From positions 78,895-142,894 of the forward strand of contig CATYZE010000002.1 in NCBI GenBank assembly GCA_958415525.1: 64,000 bases of DNA. Direction: 5' to 3'. The stretch comes from an uncultured Collinsella sp. GTDB lineage: Bacteria > Actinomycetota > Coriobacteriia > Coriobacteriales > Coriobacteriaceae. Shown here piece after piece: positions 34,874 to 44,018 of the stretch; position 1 is the first letter of the stretch, and every line of letters starts with the position of its first letter. The position numbers and the translations under genes are program-made. The notes under the pieces are model-generated. The model was not told where the DNA came from and did no database searches. It was given only the letters and a program-made list of their open reading frames with translations.

Positions 34874-36837
34874 GTGAGGCTGGAGCGTTGGTGGAATGTC
34901 CCGTCATCGTGGGTACGGCGGGCCACGTCGACCATGGTAAGTCGGCACTTATCGAGGCGCTGACGGGCAAGAATCCCGACCGCTTGGAGGTCGAGCGTCG
35001 CCGCGGCATGACCGTGGAGCTCGGCTTTGGCGAGCTGGCGCTGCCGAGCGGCAAGATCGTGGGCTTGGTCGATGTGCCGGGCCATGCGCACTACCTGCGC
35101 GCCATGGTGCAGGGCGCTACGGGCATCGATGTGGCCGTGCTGGTGGTCTCGGCCGTCGAGGGCGTGATGCCGCAGACGCGCGAGCACGTTCACGTGCTGG
35201 AGCTGTTGGGCGTCACGCACATGGTGGTCGCGCTGACGATGTGCGACCTGGCCGATGCCGAGATGACCGAGCTTGCCGAGCTCGACGTCGATGACTTTTT
35301 GTCGGGCACGGTGTTTGCCGGTTCTCCGATTGCCTCCGTGTCGTCTAAGACGGGCGCGGGGATTGATGCGCTTCTGTCCGCGCTCGACGAGTGCGTGGAT
35401 ACCTGTTGGGGCGCCTGTCGCGATCGCGCCGAGCGAACCGACGCCGCGCCGCGTCTGCCGATCGACCGCTGCTTTACGATCAGGGGCGCTGGCACCGTCG
35501 TGACGGGAACATTGCACGATGCGCCGATTGCGGTGGGCGACGAGCTCGTCGCGCTGCCGTCGCGTACGGCCTGCCGCGTGCGCGGAATTCAGGTGCATGG
35601 CGATACGCAGCGGGCATTGCCCGGTCAGCGTGTGGCACTCAACCTGGTGGGCGATGGCGTCGCTTCGCTCGATCGTGGCGAGATGCTCGGTGTGGAGGGC
35701 CGCTTTGGCCAGACGCTGCGTTTTATGATGACGTTTACGTATTTGGGCCGCGAGGGCGCCAAGCCGCGTGTGCTCGAGTCGGGCGCGCGCGTGCACGTGA
35801 TGGCGGGCACGGCCGAGGTTGTCGGCCGCATCATGCTCATGGAGGGCGAGGCGCCCATGGCGGTGGGCGAGACGCGTACCGTTCAGGTGCGCTTGGAGGA
35901 CCCGCTGCCGCTGCGCTCCGGTGATCATGCCGTGGTGCTGTCGTATTCGCCGGTGATGCTCATTGGCGGCGGGCGCGTGCTGTTGTCGCGCTGCCGTCGC
36001 TCGCGCGAGCTTTCCGACGGGGAGCGTGCACTGTATGCGGCACTCGAGGTTGGAGATGTTGCCGGTGCGGTGGACGCGTGGCTGGCGCTGCAGGTGCTGC
36101 CGGTTGCGGCTGCCGATGTTGTTGCGGCGTTGGATATTGCCGCGTGCTATGTTGCCGCCGCCTTGGGCGAACTGGTAGCGCAAGGTGCCGTGCGCGAGCT
36201 TAGCGGCTCGGACGGCTCGCTGTACGTGAATGCCGCCGTGCTCGATGGCGCGATGGACGCGTTGGCATCCACCTTGTCTGCCATGCACACGGCCGCTCCC
36301 AAGGAGACGGGCTTTACGCCCGGTGCCGTCGCACATGCCGCCTGGCCCGGCGCTGGTGAAGATGTCGCCGCGGCGCTCATTGCTGAGGGCTGCACGCGTG
36401 GCGTGTGCGCTGCCGAGGGTGCCGAGGTGTTCGACCCGCATTCCGCTGCCGCCGCGGCGCGTGTGGTTCACGAGGCCTGCGAGCGTATCGTTGCCTTGCT
36501 GGACGAGGCCGGCCTCGATGCGCCGACGTTGCCTGAGGTGGGCGAGCAGCTGCAGCTCGATCGCGACACCATGACGCGTGCCCTGCGCGAGCTTTCGCTC
36601 AACCGCTCAATCGTGAAGGTCGAGCGCGACGTTGCCCTGTCTGCTGCCGCCGAGGCCCACGCGCGCGAGCTCGTCGCCGCGGCCATTGCCGACGCCGGCG
36701 GCGCTGCCACCACAAGCGTCCTGCGCGAGGCCCTGGGCGTGTCGCGCAAACGCGCCATCAGCATCTTGGAGCACCTGGATGCCGTGCGTTTTACGGTGCT
36801 CGACAAGGAGGCCGGCGGCCTGAGGTCCCTGCGCTAG
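34870..36837 (+). CDS. selB: Selenocysteine-specific elongation factor
   Basis: This 655-residue protein starts with an EF-Tu-like GTPase domain (GTAGHVDHGKS, DVPGHAHYL, TMCD where NKxD is usual), continues with two beta-barrel domains, and ends in winged-helix repeats (aa 400-655) that bind the SECIS hairpin. It delivers Sec-tRNA to UGA codons such as that in fdhF. ATG 34870 overlaps the selA stop, so the pair is translationally coupled. tRNA-Sec follows 36 bp downstream. Confidence 0.96.
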   Translation: MSEAGALVECPVIVGTAGHVDHGKSALIEALTGKNPDRLEVERRRGMTVELGFGELALPSGKIVGLVDVPGHAHYLRAMVQGATGIDVAVLVVSAVEGVMPQTREHVHVLELLGVTHMVVALTMCDLADAEMTELAELDVDDFLSGTVFAGSPIASVSSKTGAGIDALLSALDECVDTCWGACRDRAERTDAAPRLPIDRCFTIRGAGTVVTGTLHDAPIAVGDELVALPSRTACRVRGIQVHGDTQRALPGQRVALNLVGDGVASLDRGEMLGVEGRFGQTLRFMMTFTYLGREGAKPRVLESGARVHVMAGTAEVVGRIMLMEGEAPMAVGETRTVQVRLEDPLPLRSGDHAVVLSYSPVMLIGGGRVLLSRCRRSRELSDGERALYAALEVGDVAGAVDAWLALQVLPVAAADVVAALDIAACYVAAALGELVAQGAVRELSGSDGSLYVNAAVLDGAMDALASTLSAMHTAAPKETGFTPGAVAHAAWPGAGEDVAAALIAEGCTRGVCAAEGAEVFDPHSAAAAARVVHEACERIVALLDEAGLDAPTLPEVGEQLQLDRDTMTRALRELSLNRSIVKVERDVALSAAAEAHARELVAAAIADAGGAATTSVLREALGVSRKRAISILEHLDAVRFTVLDKEAGGLRSLR

Positions 36838-36873
36838 ATCGGCTGCTCGGTTTGGTAAAATACCGCCGCACTT

Positions 36874-36970
36874 GGGAACGGATGGGCTCCGGTGGGCTCC
36901 GCGGTCCTCAAAACCGTTGCGAGGCGTGCAAAACGTCTTGGATGTGTTCGATTCACATACGTTCCCGCCA
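36874..36970 (+). tRNA. selC: tRNA-Sec (anticodon TCA)
   Basis: A 97-nt RNA with acceptor GGGAACG pairing with CGTTCCC, anticodon TCA at 36908-36910 in CCTCAAA, the long variable arm typical of tRNA-Sec, T-loop TTCGATT and encoded GCCA end. It is immediately downstream of selB. A -10-like TAAAAT lies at 36856-36861, but no clear -35 was found, so it may also be cotranscribed with selAB. Confidence 0.97.
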
Positions 36971-37125
36971 TACGCTACCAGCGCTTTTGTGCTCGCGGTC
37001 CTGCTGCGTGCCGCAAAGGCGCTGTTTTGTTTTGATGCGGAGTCATCATGTCGCCTGCTTTATGGGCAATGGCATGTGGCTTCGTGCTTCGGGTTTCGAG
37101 CATGCCGATGGGGGTGTTTTGCCGT

Positions 37126-37758
37126 ATGACTATCGTAAGACGGGCCGATCTTTCTTGCGTCGTCCAGGCGGGTGGGCTGTCGTCGCGCATGGGCTGCGAC
37201 AAGGCGCGCATGCCGTTTTGCGGCAAGCCCTTGATCGAGCGCGTGCTGGAGCGGCTCGCTCTGGTCGGCAGCGAGCTTGTTGTGACGACTTCGCGCCCTG
37301 ACGAGCTCGCCTATCTTGAGGAGTGCGAGTTTGACGGACTGCGTCCCCGCGTGGTGATGGACATCGACGGCCCCGCCGGTGCCATGCGCGGCATTGCGAG
37401 CTCGCTTGCCGCCGCTCGGTTGTCCCTCGCGGCGATCGTCGCCTGCGATATGCCGTTCGTCTCACCAGAACTGATTGGTACGCTTGCCGATCGGGTTAAG
37501 GAGGGCCCGCTCGACGTGTGCGTGCCGCGCGAAGAGCGGGGGATTGAGCCGCTCTGTGCTGTCTGGCGTCGTGATGCCTGTGCGCCGGCGGCTCGCGAGC
37601 TCCTCGTCAGCGATCGCCAGCGCATCCGCTGCCTGATCGACCGAGTGCATGCCGGCTATCTAGACGAGCCGCAGATTATCGAGGCGGCCAGGTCGCTGCT
37701 CTGCTTCGAAAACGTCAATACGCCCGAGGAGTTTGCGGCTGCCGAGCTGCTCGCCTAG
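37126..37758 (+). CDS. mobA: Molybdenum cofactor guanylyltransferase
   Basis: This 210-residue protein has the nucleotidyltransferase start VQAGGLSSRMGCDKARMPF and the later ACDMPFVSPELI of MobA, which attaches GMP to molybdopterin to make the bis-MGD cofactor used by FdhF and the 31222 oxidoreductase. ATG 37126 follows GGGGGTG; upstream in-frame ATGs at 37048 and 37102-37108 are weaker. The 155 bp between selC and mobA hold no other clear feature. Confidence 0.88.
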   Translation: MTIVRRADLSCVVQAGGLSSRMGCDKARMPFCGKPLIERVLERLALVGSELVVTTSRPDELAYLEECEFDGLRPRVVMDIDGPAGAMRGIASSLAAARLSLAAIVACDMPFVSPELIGTLADRVKEGPLDVCVPREERGIEPLCAVWRRDACAPAARELLVSDRQRIRCLIDRVHAGYLDEPQIIEAARSLLCFENVNTPEEFAAAELLA

Positions 37759-37773
37759 ACGATGGGAGTTGCC

Positions 37774-38169
37774 ATGTCTCACGATATCTGTCCCGACACC
37801 GGGGAACCTTGTACTTGCGACGGCTCTGAGCCCTGCACCTGTGGCTGCGGCGGTTGCGGGCATACGGCCGAGGAAGAGGCCGCTGCGGCCGCGTATCGCG
37901 AGTTGCATCGCGAGGCCCCATCAGGTGATGCCCTCGACCACGAACGCAAAATCATCGTATCGTTCGATAGTACCTTTGATGTGATGGAGTGCGAGCAGCT
38001 GTGTCTTGCCGCCGGCGTGCCCGGGCGCATTATGCCGCTGCCCGGTTCCATCACCGCCGGCTGCGGCCTGTGCTGGGCCATGCCGTTCTCGGGTGACGCC
38101 CTCGCCGCCTTCCGCGCCGCCACCGAAGCCCACATAACCCCCGCCGACTACCACCAGCTCGTCCTCTAA
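37774..38169 (+). CDS. DUF3343 protein with Cys-rich N-terminus (putative Se/S carrier)
   Basis: In this 131-residue protein the C-terminal 75 residues match DUF3343: IIVSFDSTFDVMECEQLC, then GRIMPLPGSITAGCGLCW. Members of this family are annotated as putative Se/S-carrier-like proteins and often sit near selenium or molybdenum genes. The first 30 residues are unusually Cys-rich (CPDTGEPCTC, CTCGCGGCGH) and may bind metal. ATG 37774 with GGGAG upstream is preferred to the in-frame ATG 37762. It lies 15 bp after mobA and ends at a strong terminator. A selenium-delivery role is an inference from context. Confidence 0.75.
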   Translation: MSHDICPDTGEPCTCDGSEPCTCGCGGCGHTAEEEAAAAAYRELHREAPSGDALDHERKIIVSFDSTFDVMECEQLCLAAGVPGRIMPLPGSITAGCGLCWAMPFSGDALAAFRAATEAHITPADYHQLVL

Positions 38170-38174
38170 CCACC

Positions 38175-38211
38175 AAAACCACCACAATGGGGACACCTTT
38201 GTGGTGGTTTT
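38175..38211. terminator. Terminator after the mobA-DUF3343 unit
   Basis: A perfect 12-bp stem (38175-38186 with 38200-38211) has A-rich 5' and T-rich 3' ends, so it could work in both directions. The following 38212-38423 is the gdhA upstream region; no certain promoter was identified there. Confidence 0.8.
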
Positions 38212-38423
38212 AGTCCATGTGGACGAAACAGCTTCGAAACACGGGTTTTGCACGTCAGGCACTCAAAAACGCCTCTACCTGCATCGTAATCAAAACGAAA
38301 CATCTGCTCGTCTGCTTATGCGAAACTTTCCCGCAACAGTGCGATATTATCCATACACGATAAAGTTCGCGGCGCACAGGGTGCCGCGACCGACACTTTT
38401 CGTTTCCCATCATTGGAGGAAGC

Positions 38424-39779
38424 ATGAGCTACACGCAGAAAGTTCTCGACGAGCTCAAGGCCCGCTATCCCGAGCAGCCTGAGTTCATCCAGGCCGCGAC
38501 CGAGATCCTCGGCACCATCCAGCCGGCGCTCGACGCCCACCCCGAGTACGAGGAGGCCGCCCTGCTTGAGCGCCTCGTCGAGCCCGAGCGCATCGTTATG
38601 TTCCGTGTCCCCTGGGTCGATGACCAGGGCAAGGTTCAGGTCAACCGCGGTTACCGCGTCGAGTTCAACTCTGCCATTGGACCCTACAAGGGCGGCCTGC
38701 GCTTTAACCCGACGGTCACCCTGGGTATGCTCAAGTTCCTGGGCTTGGAGCAGATCCTCAAGAACAGCCTGACCACCCTTCCCATGGGCGGCGGCAAGGG
38801 CGGCTCCGACTTTGACCCCAAGGGCAAGTCCAACAACGAGATCATGCACTTCTGCCAGTCCTTCATGACCGAGCTCTATCGCCACATTGGCCCCAACACC
38901 GACGTTCCCGCCGGCGACCTGGGCGTTGGCGGCCGCGAGGTTGCCTACATGTTCGGTCAGTACAAGCGCCTGACCAACGAGTGGACCGGCGTCCTTACCG
39001 GCAAGGGCCTCTCCTTTGGCGGCTCGCTCGCCCGTACCGAGGCCACCGGTTACGGCCTGGTCTACTTTGTGGACGAGTACCTCAAGAGCCGCGGCGACTC
39101 CTTCGAGGGCAAGAACGTCGTCGTTCACGGCTCCGGTAACGTCGCTATCTACGCGGTCCAGAAGGTCGCCCAGCTCGGCGGCAAAGTCCTGGCCTGCTCC
39201 GACACCCACGGCTGGGTCGAGGATCCCGACGGCATCGACTACACCGTGCTCGAGCATGTCTACAACAAGAAGCGCTCCGGCCACGACAAGGGCGTCACGC
39301 TCGCTATGTACGTCGACGAGAAGCCCAACGCCGTGTGGCACGAGGGTGACGGCCGTGGCGTGTGGCAGCTGCCCTGCGACATCGCGCTGCCCTGCGCTCG
39401 CGAGAACACGCTGCTGCTCGAGGACGCCCAGGCGCTCGTCGCCAACGGCTGCAAGGTGGTCGGCGAGGGCGCGAACATGCCCACGACCATCGAGGCCACG
39501 ACCTACTTCCAGGAGAATGGCGTCGCCTTTATGCCTGGTAAGGCTGCTAACGCCGGCGGCGTGCTCGTGTCCGGCCTGGAGATGAGCCAGAACGCCGAGC
39601 ACCTGTCCTGGACCTTCGAGGAGGTCGACGGCAAGCTCGAGCAGCTCATGCGCGGTATGTTCCACAACGTGGACGACACCGCCAAGGAGTACGGCGAGGA
39701 GGGCAACTTTGTCATGGGCGCCAACATCGCCGGCTTCCTGAAGGTCGCCGACGCCATGCTCGCCCAGGGCGTCTGCTAA
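38424..39779 (+). CDS. gdhA: Glutamate dehydrogenase (probably NADP-specific)
   Basis: This 451-residue enzyme makes glutamate from 2-oxoglutarate and ammonia, or the reverse. PYKGGLRFNPTV, PMGGGKGGSDFDPKGKS with the catalytic lysine region, and GSGNVAIYAV of the dinucleotide-binding fold are present. Length and motifs fit the hexameric 450-aa GdhA class. TTGGAGGAAGC precedes ATG 38424. It is a single-gene unit between two terminators. Confidence 0.97.
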   Translation: MSYTQKVLDELKARYPEQPEFIQAATEILGTIQPALDAHPEYEEAALLERLVEPERIVMFRVPWVDDQGKVQVNRGYRVEFNSAIGPYKGGLRFNPTVTLGMLKFLGLEQILKNSLTTLPMGGGKGGSDFDPKGKSNNEIMHFCQSFMTELYRHIGPNTDVPAGDLGVGGREVAYMFGQYKRLTNEWTGVLTGKGLSFGGSLARTEATGYGLVYFVDEYLKSRGDSFEGKNVVVHGSGNVAIYAVQKVAQLGGKVLACSDTHGWVEDPDGIDYTVLEHVYNKKRSGHDKGVTLAMYVDEKPNAVWHEGDGRGVWQLPCDIALPCARENTLLLEDAQALVANGCKVVGEGANMPTTIEATTYFQENGVAFMPGKAANAGGVLVSGLEMSQNAEHLSWTFEEVDGKLEQLMRGMFHNVDDTAKEYGEEGNFVMGANIAGFLKVADAMLAQGVC

Positions 39780-39805
39780 ATCTTCGCTCGATATGGCATC
39801 GCAGA

Positions 39806-39839
39806 AGGCTCCCAGTCATCTTGGCTGGGAGCCTTTTTG
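39806..39839 (+). terminator. Terminator after gdhA
   Basis: A 10-bp stem (39806-39815 with 39825-39834) is followed by TTTTT, 26 bp after the gdhA stop. Confidence 0.9.
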
Positions 39840-39901
39840 ATCCGCATGCGACGGAGGAAAACGGTTCATTTCCCTCTGCCCTCTGCCGGCCGCCCCTTAA
39901 G

Positions 39902-39964
39902 TTGCGGTGAAATACGGACTGTTGGGCGCCCTAAGCCCGACAAACAGTCCGTATTTCACCGCAA
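39902..39964 (+). repeat. Family A palindromic element, complete copy
   Basis: A perfect 22-bp inverted repeat (39902-39923 with 39943-39964) surrounds a 19-nt centre that has its own GGGC/GCCC stem. The left arm shares 26 identical bases with 14034-14059, and the outer AGTTGCGGTGAAATA is shared with 52218. No ORF is inside. Confidence 0.85.
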
Positions 39965-40049
39965 GTTATGGATGGGAGGGAGGTTTTTGTGCTGTGGAAG
40001 GTTGCGGCCCCTCGTTTGGTACACTTAAAAGTACTGGACAAGTGAAGAG

Positions 40050-40964
40050 ATGGGGGAGAACGTGCTCAAGTTCGGTACCTACGTCCGTGTTGGAAACGCG
40101 GCCGAAGCCTATGAGCTCTTGCAGAAGAACCGCAACAACAAGATTGTGGGCGGCGGCATCTGGATGCGCCTGGGTTCGCGTCGTGTGGCGACGGCGATTG
40201 ACCTTTCGGCCTGCGGACTCGATCAGATCGAGGAGACCGAGACCGAGTTTCGCATCGGTGCCATGTGCACCCTGCGCCAGCTCGAGCGCCATGCCGAGCT
40301 CAACGCGCTTGTCAACAATGTCTTTGAGTTCGCCGTTCACGATATCGTGGGCGTGCAGCTGCGCAATACCGCCACGGTGGGCGGCAGCATCTACGGCCGC
40401 TTTGGCTTCTCGGACGTGCTCTCGGCTTTCCTGGCGCTCGATTCCTATGTTGAGCTGACGGGCGCCGGCCGCGTGCCGCTCGCCGAGTTCGTGGACATTG
40501 GCTATGTGCGCGACGTGATCGAGCATGTCGTGGTCGTCAAGCACGACTACCGCGCGAGCTACGAGGCCGTGCGTAAGGCCGCGACCGACTTCCCCTCGCT
40601 CAACGTCACCGCCGCCTGGTGGGACAACACCTGGCACGTCACCGTGGGCGCCCGCCCGCTGCGCGCGACCTTGCTGCAGGGCGAGGCGTGCGGCCTTACC
40701 AGCGAGCAGCCTTCCGAGGACGAGCTGCGCGCCCTGGCCGCATCAGTGCGCGCGCTGAGCTACGGCACCAACCTGTGGGGCTCGGCCGACTACCGCCGCC
40801 GCATCTCGGCTCCGCTCGCTGTCCAGGCCGTGCGCCGTGCCGCCGGCATCGAGTTTTCGGCCGCGCTTGCCCGCGAGCTCGAGACCGTGCAAGTGCCTAA
40901 GTTTGCCACGGACGAGTATTCCTGCCGCCGCGTGCCCGGCGTCGATTCTAGCGAGGTGCGCTAA
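40050..40964 (+). CDS. FAD-binding subunit of a xanthine dehydrogenase-family enzyme
   Basis: This 304-residue protein matches the CoxM/XdhB-type FAD domain: KIVGGGIWMRLG at the N-terminal FAD site and QLRNTATVGGSIYGRF in the second FAD-binding segment, then a CO-dehydrogenase-flavoprotein C-terminal domain. It passes electrons from the [2Fe-2S] centres of its partner to NAD or another acceptor. ATG 40050 is tentative; GGGGGAG lies after it and could instead serve an internal GTG at 40062. Its TAA overlaps the next start by one base. Confidence 0.88.
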   Translation: MGENVLKFGTYVRVGNAAEAYELLQKNRNNKIVGGGIWMRLGSRRVATAIDLSACGLDQIEETETEFRIGAMCTLRQLERHAELNALVNNVFEFAVHDIVGVQLRNTATVGGSIYGRFGFSDVLSAFLALDSYVELTGAGRVPLAEFVDIGYVRDVIEHVVVVKHDYRASYEAVRKAATDFPSLNVTAAWWDNTWHVTVGARPLRATLLQGEACGLTSEQPSEDELRALAASVRALSYGTNLWGSADYRRRISAPLAVQAVRRAAGIEFSAALARELETVQVPKFATDEYSCRRVPGVDSSEVR

Positions 40965-43795
40965 TGGCTGCCAAACTCATCGATCTTTTCTTTACGCTCA
41001 ACGGCCGCAAGGTCAAGGTTCAGATTGCCCCCGACACCATGCTCTTTTCGCTTTTGCGTGAGCAGGGTTGCGCGTCGGTGCGCTGCGCCTGCGAAACCAC
41101 CAACTGCGGTCTGTGCACGGTGTGGCTCGACGGCGACCCGGTGCTGAGCTGCTCGGTTCCCGCCGCGCGCGTCGAGGGCCGCTCCGTCACCACGCTCGAG
41201 GGCCTCAAGGCCGAGTCCGAGGCGCTTGCCCGCGCTATGGCTGCCGAAGGCGCCGAGCAGTGCGGTTTTTGCGCCCCCGGCCTCATCATGAACGTGCTGG
41301 CGCTCGCCCGCGCCGCCAAGGAGGACCCGAGCCTCGTCGCCACGCGCGAGGAGCTCTCGCGCCAGCTGGTCGGCAACCTCTGCCGCTGCAGCGGCTACGA
41401 GAGCCAGCTGCGCGCCATCGTGCGCTTCCTCAACGAATCTGGCGTGCAGGTGGGCTTTGAGATGTCCGAGCTGCCGGTCAACGACACCAGCTGCGATGGG
41501 GTCTCGTACAAGCAGATCACGCACAAGCAGCCCAAGAAGGACTCGAAGGCGCTGCTCGAGGGTCGTCCCGTCTACACGGGCGATATGGTGCCCGCCGGCG
41601 CGCTCATCGTCAAACTCAAGCGCAGCCCCTATGCCCGCGCCAAGATCCGCTCCATTGATACGTCGCGCGCCCTGAAGGTGCCCGGCGTGGTGGGCGTTTA
41701 CACCTATGAGGACGTGCCCAAGCGCCGCTTTACTATCGCCGGTCAGAGCTATCCGCAGCCGAGTCCCTACGACCGCCTGATTCTCGAGAACCTTGTGCGC
41801 TACCAAAACGAGGAGGTGGCGATCGTCGCTGCCGAGACCGAGGAGGCTGCCGACAAGGCGCTCAAGCTCATCAAGGTCGACTATGAGGTGCTCGAGCCGT
41901 TGCTCGACTTTACGCAGGCGCTCGATAACGACATTGTTGTTCACCCCGAGGGCGACGTGACCTTTATGTTCCCGCAGGGCGGCGACGTCCCGCGCAACCT
42001 GGTGTGCAGCGGTACCAGCGATTTTGGCGATCTGGACGAGGCCTTCGCCCAGAGCGACATCGTCTTTGAGCGCACCTACACCAGCCAGGCCACGCAGACC
42101 GCGCCCATGGAGACCTTCCGCGCCTTCGCGACGACCGACGCGTTCGGCCGCATCTCGGTGACCACCTCCACGCAGGTTCCCTTCCACGTGCGTCGCATGA
42201 TCGCGCAGTCGCTCGACATTCCGCAGTCGCAGGTGCAGGTCATCAAGCCGCGCATCGGCGGCGGCTTTGGCTCCAAGCAGTCGGGCTGCTGCGAGATCTT
42301 CGTGGCGTTCGTCACCCAGCAGACCGGCCGTCCGAGCTACTGCTGTTACACCCGCGAGGAGACCATCACCGCGGGCAACTCGCGCCACCAGATGCAGATG
42401 ACCGTTAAGATGGGTGCCATGAACGACGGCACCATCACAGCCATCGACCTGCATACGCTGTCCAACGCCGGAGCGTACGGCGAGCACACCACCACGACGA
42501 TCGGCCTTTCGGGTCACAAGAGCCTGCCGATCTACAACCATGTGAAGGCGAGCCGCTTTAGGTGGGACGCCGTCTACACCAACACCAACCGCGGCGGCGC
42601 ATACCGCGGCTACGGTGCCACCCAGGGCCAGTTTGCCGTGGAGAGCGCCGTCAACGAGCTCGCCGACATGCTGCACATGGACCCCGCCGACCTGCGCCTC
42701 AAGAACATGGTGCGCGAGGGCGAGATCATGCCGCAGTACTACAACGAGAAACTCAACGCCTGCGCGCTCGACCGCTGCCTGCTGCGCGCGATGGACATGA
42801 TCGGTTGGCGCGACAAGCCGCTGGCCGTCGACCTTGGCGACCGCGTGCGCGCCCTGGGCTGCGCGCTCACCATGCAGGGCTCGGGCATCTCCAACGTGGA
42901 TATCGCCGGTATCGACATACGCCTGGAAGAGGACGGCTTCATTACGATTTCGACCGGCGCCACCGACAACGGCATGGGTGTCGACACCATCCTGGCGCAG
43001 ATTGCCGCCGAGGAGCTGGGCGTGGAGAGCTCGCTGATCGTTGTGCGCGGCGTGGACACCGACGTGTCGCCGTTCGACGCTGGCTCGTACGCGAGCTCCG
43101 GTACGTATGTGACGGGTCTAGCCGCCAAGAACGCCGCGACCGAGCTGCGCGAGAAGATCTGCGCCAAGGCCGCCCAGATGTGGGACGTGGACGCCGCCGA
43201 CGTGGTCTTCGATGGCCAGTACGTGCGCCTGTCCGATGAGCGTGCCGCGCGTGAGCTCGGCCGTTACCTCTCCCTGCGCGACTTTGCCAACCTGTGCGTC
43301 AAGAACATCGCAGGCGGCGACGCGCTCACCTCGCATGCCTCTGCCTGCCTGCCCGTTTCGCCCCCGCCGTTTATGGCCGGCATTGCCGAGGTCGAGGTCG
43401 ACAAGGCCACCGGTAAGGTGACCGTGGTGGACTACGTCGCGGCCGTCGATTGCGGCACCGTGATCAACGAGGCGCTCGCGCGCGTCCAGGCCGAGGGCGG
43501 CATTGCCCAGGGTATCGGTCACGCGCTCTACGAGATTGTCGAGCATGACGACCGCGGCCGCCTGCGCACCGGCAACTTTATGAGCTACAAGCTGCCTACG
43601 CGCTTGGATATCGGCAGCATCCGCGTGGCCTTTGAGCCGAGCTATGAGCCGACGGGCCCGTTTGGCGCCAAGTCGATCGGCGAGGTCGTCATCAACACGC
43701 CGCTCGCCGCCGTTGCCTCGGCCGTCGCACACGCCACCGGCCACCAGGTCCGCTCGCTGCCCATCACGCCCGAGAAAGCGCTGCTAGGGGAGTAG
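40964..43795 (+). CDS. Fused [2Fe-2S]/molybdenum subunit of a xanthine dehydrogenase-family hydroxylase
   Basis: In this 943-residue protein, residues 1-160 form a two-cluster [2Fe-2S] domain (CACETTNCGLC and later CGFCAPG, CRCSGY). The rest is the molybdopterin cytosine-dinucleotide-type catalytic subunit with GGGFGSKQ, GAYRGYGATQ and the terminal FGAKSIGE that carries the active-site Glu. The fusion resembles E. coli XdhD. Substrate is probably a purine or other N-heterocycle, but residues alone do not settle it. Some anaerobe members are selenium-dependent; the nearby sel/mobA/DUF3343 block makes that worth testing. It ends before a terminator at 43820. Confidence 0.9.
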   Translation: MAAKLIDLFFTLNGRKVKVQIAPDTMLFSLLREQGCASVRCACETTNCGLCTVWLDGDPVLSCSVPAARVEGRSVTTLEGLKAESEALARAMAAEGAEQCGFCAPGLIMNVLALARAAKEDPSLVATREELSRQLVGNLCRCSGYESQLRAIVRFLNESGVQVGFEMSELPVNDTSCDGVSYKQITHKQPKKDSKALLEGRPVYTGDMVPAGALIVKLKRSPYARAKIRSIDTSRALKVPGVVGVYTYEDVPKRRFTIAGQSYPQPSPYDRLILENLVRYQNEEVAIVAAETEEAADKALKLIKVDYEVLEPLLDFTQALDNDIVVHPEGDVTFMFPQGGDVPRNLVCSGTSDFGDLDEAFAQSDIVFERTYTSQATQTAPMETFRAFATTDAFGRISVTTSTQVPFHVRRMIAQSLDIPQSQVQVIKPRIGGGFGSKQSGCCEIFVAFVTQQTGRPSYCCYTREETITAGNSRHQMQMTVKMGAMNDGTITAIDLHTLSNAGAYGEHTTTTIGLSGHKSLPIYNHVKASRFRWDAVYTNTNRGGAYRGYGATQGQFAVESAVNELADMLHMDPADLRLKNMVREGEIMPQYYNEKLNACALDRCLLRAMDMIGWRDKPLAVDLGDRVRALGCALTMQGSGISNVDIAGIDIRLEEDGFITISTGATDNGMGVDTILAQIAAEELGVESSLIVVRGVDTDVSPFDAGSYASSGTYVTGLAAKNAATELREKICAKAAQMWDVDAADVVFDGQYVRLSDERAARELGRYLSLRDFANLCVKNIAGGDALTSHASACLPVSPPPFMAGIAEVEVDKATGKVTVVDYVAAVDCGTVINEALARVQAEGGIAQGIGHALYEIVEHDDRGRLRTGNFMSYKLPTRLDIGSIRVAFEPSYEPTGPFGAKSIGEVVINTPLAAVASAVAHATGHQVRSLPITPEKALLGE

Positions 43796-43819
43796 CGGGC
43801 TAACGAACAAGTCGTAGCT

Positions 43820-43849
43820 GGCGGGGCGGGGCAACTCGTCCCGCCTTTT
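43820..43849 (+). terminator. Terminator after the molybdenum hydroxylase operon
   Basis: An 8-bp stem with one G-T pair (43820-43827 with 43838-43845) is followed by TTTTG. Confidence 0.7.
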
Positions 43850-43934
43850 GCACTCGTGGTGAGGTCGTGAGCCCAAAAACGTGTGCGTGCGCTTGCCGTT
43901 CGTATCTGCTATCATTCCTAGTCTGTGCGCTCAT

Positions 43935-44018
43935 GCGGGCGTGGCGGAATTGGTAGACGCGCCAGATTTAGGTTCTGGTGGGATTCCCGTGAAGGTTCGA
44001 GTCCTTTCGCCCGCACCA
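43935..44018 (+). tRNA. tRNA-Leu (anticodon TAG)
   Basis: An 84-nt class II tRNA: acceptor GCGGGCG with CGCCCGC, anticodon loop ATTTAGG (TAG), long variable arm, T-loop TTCGAGT and encoded CCA. It lies 91 bp ahead of tig. Confidence 0.97.
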
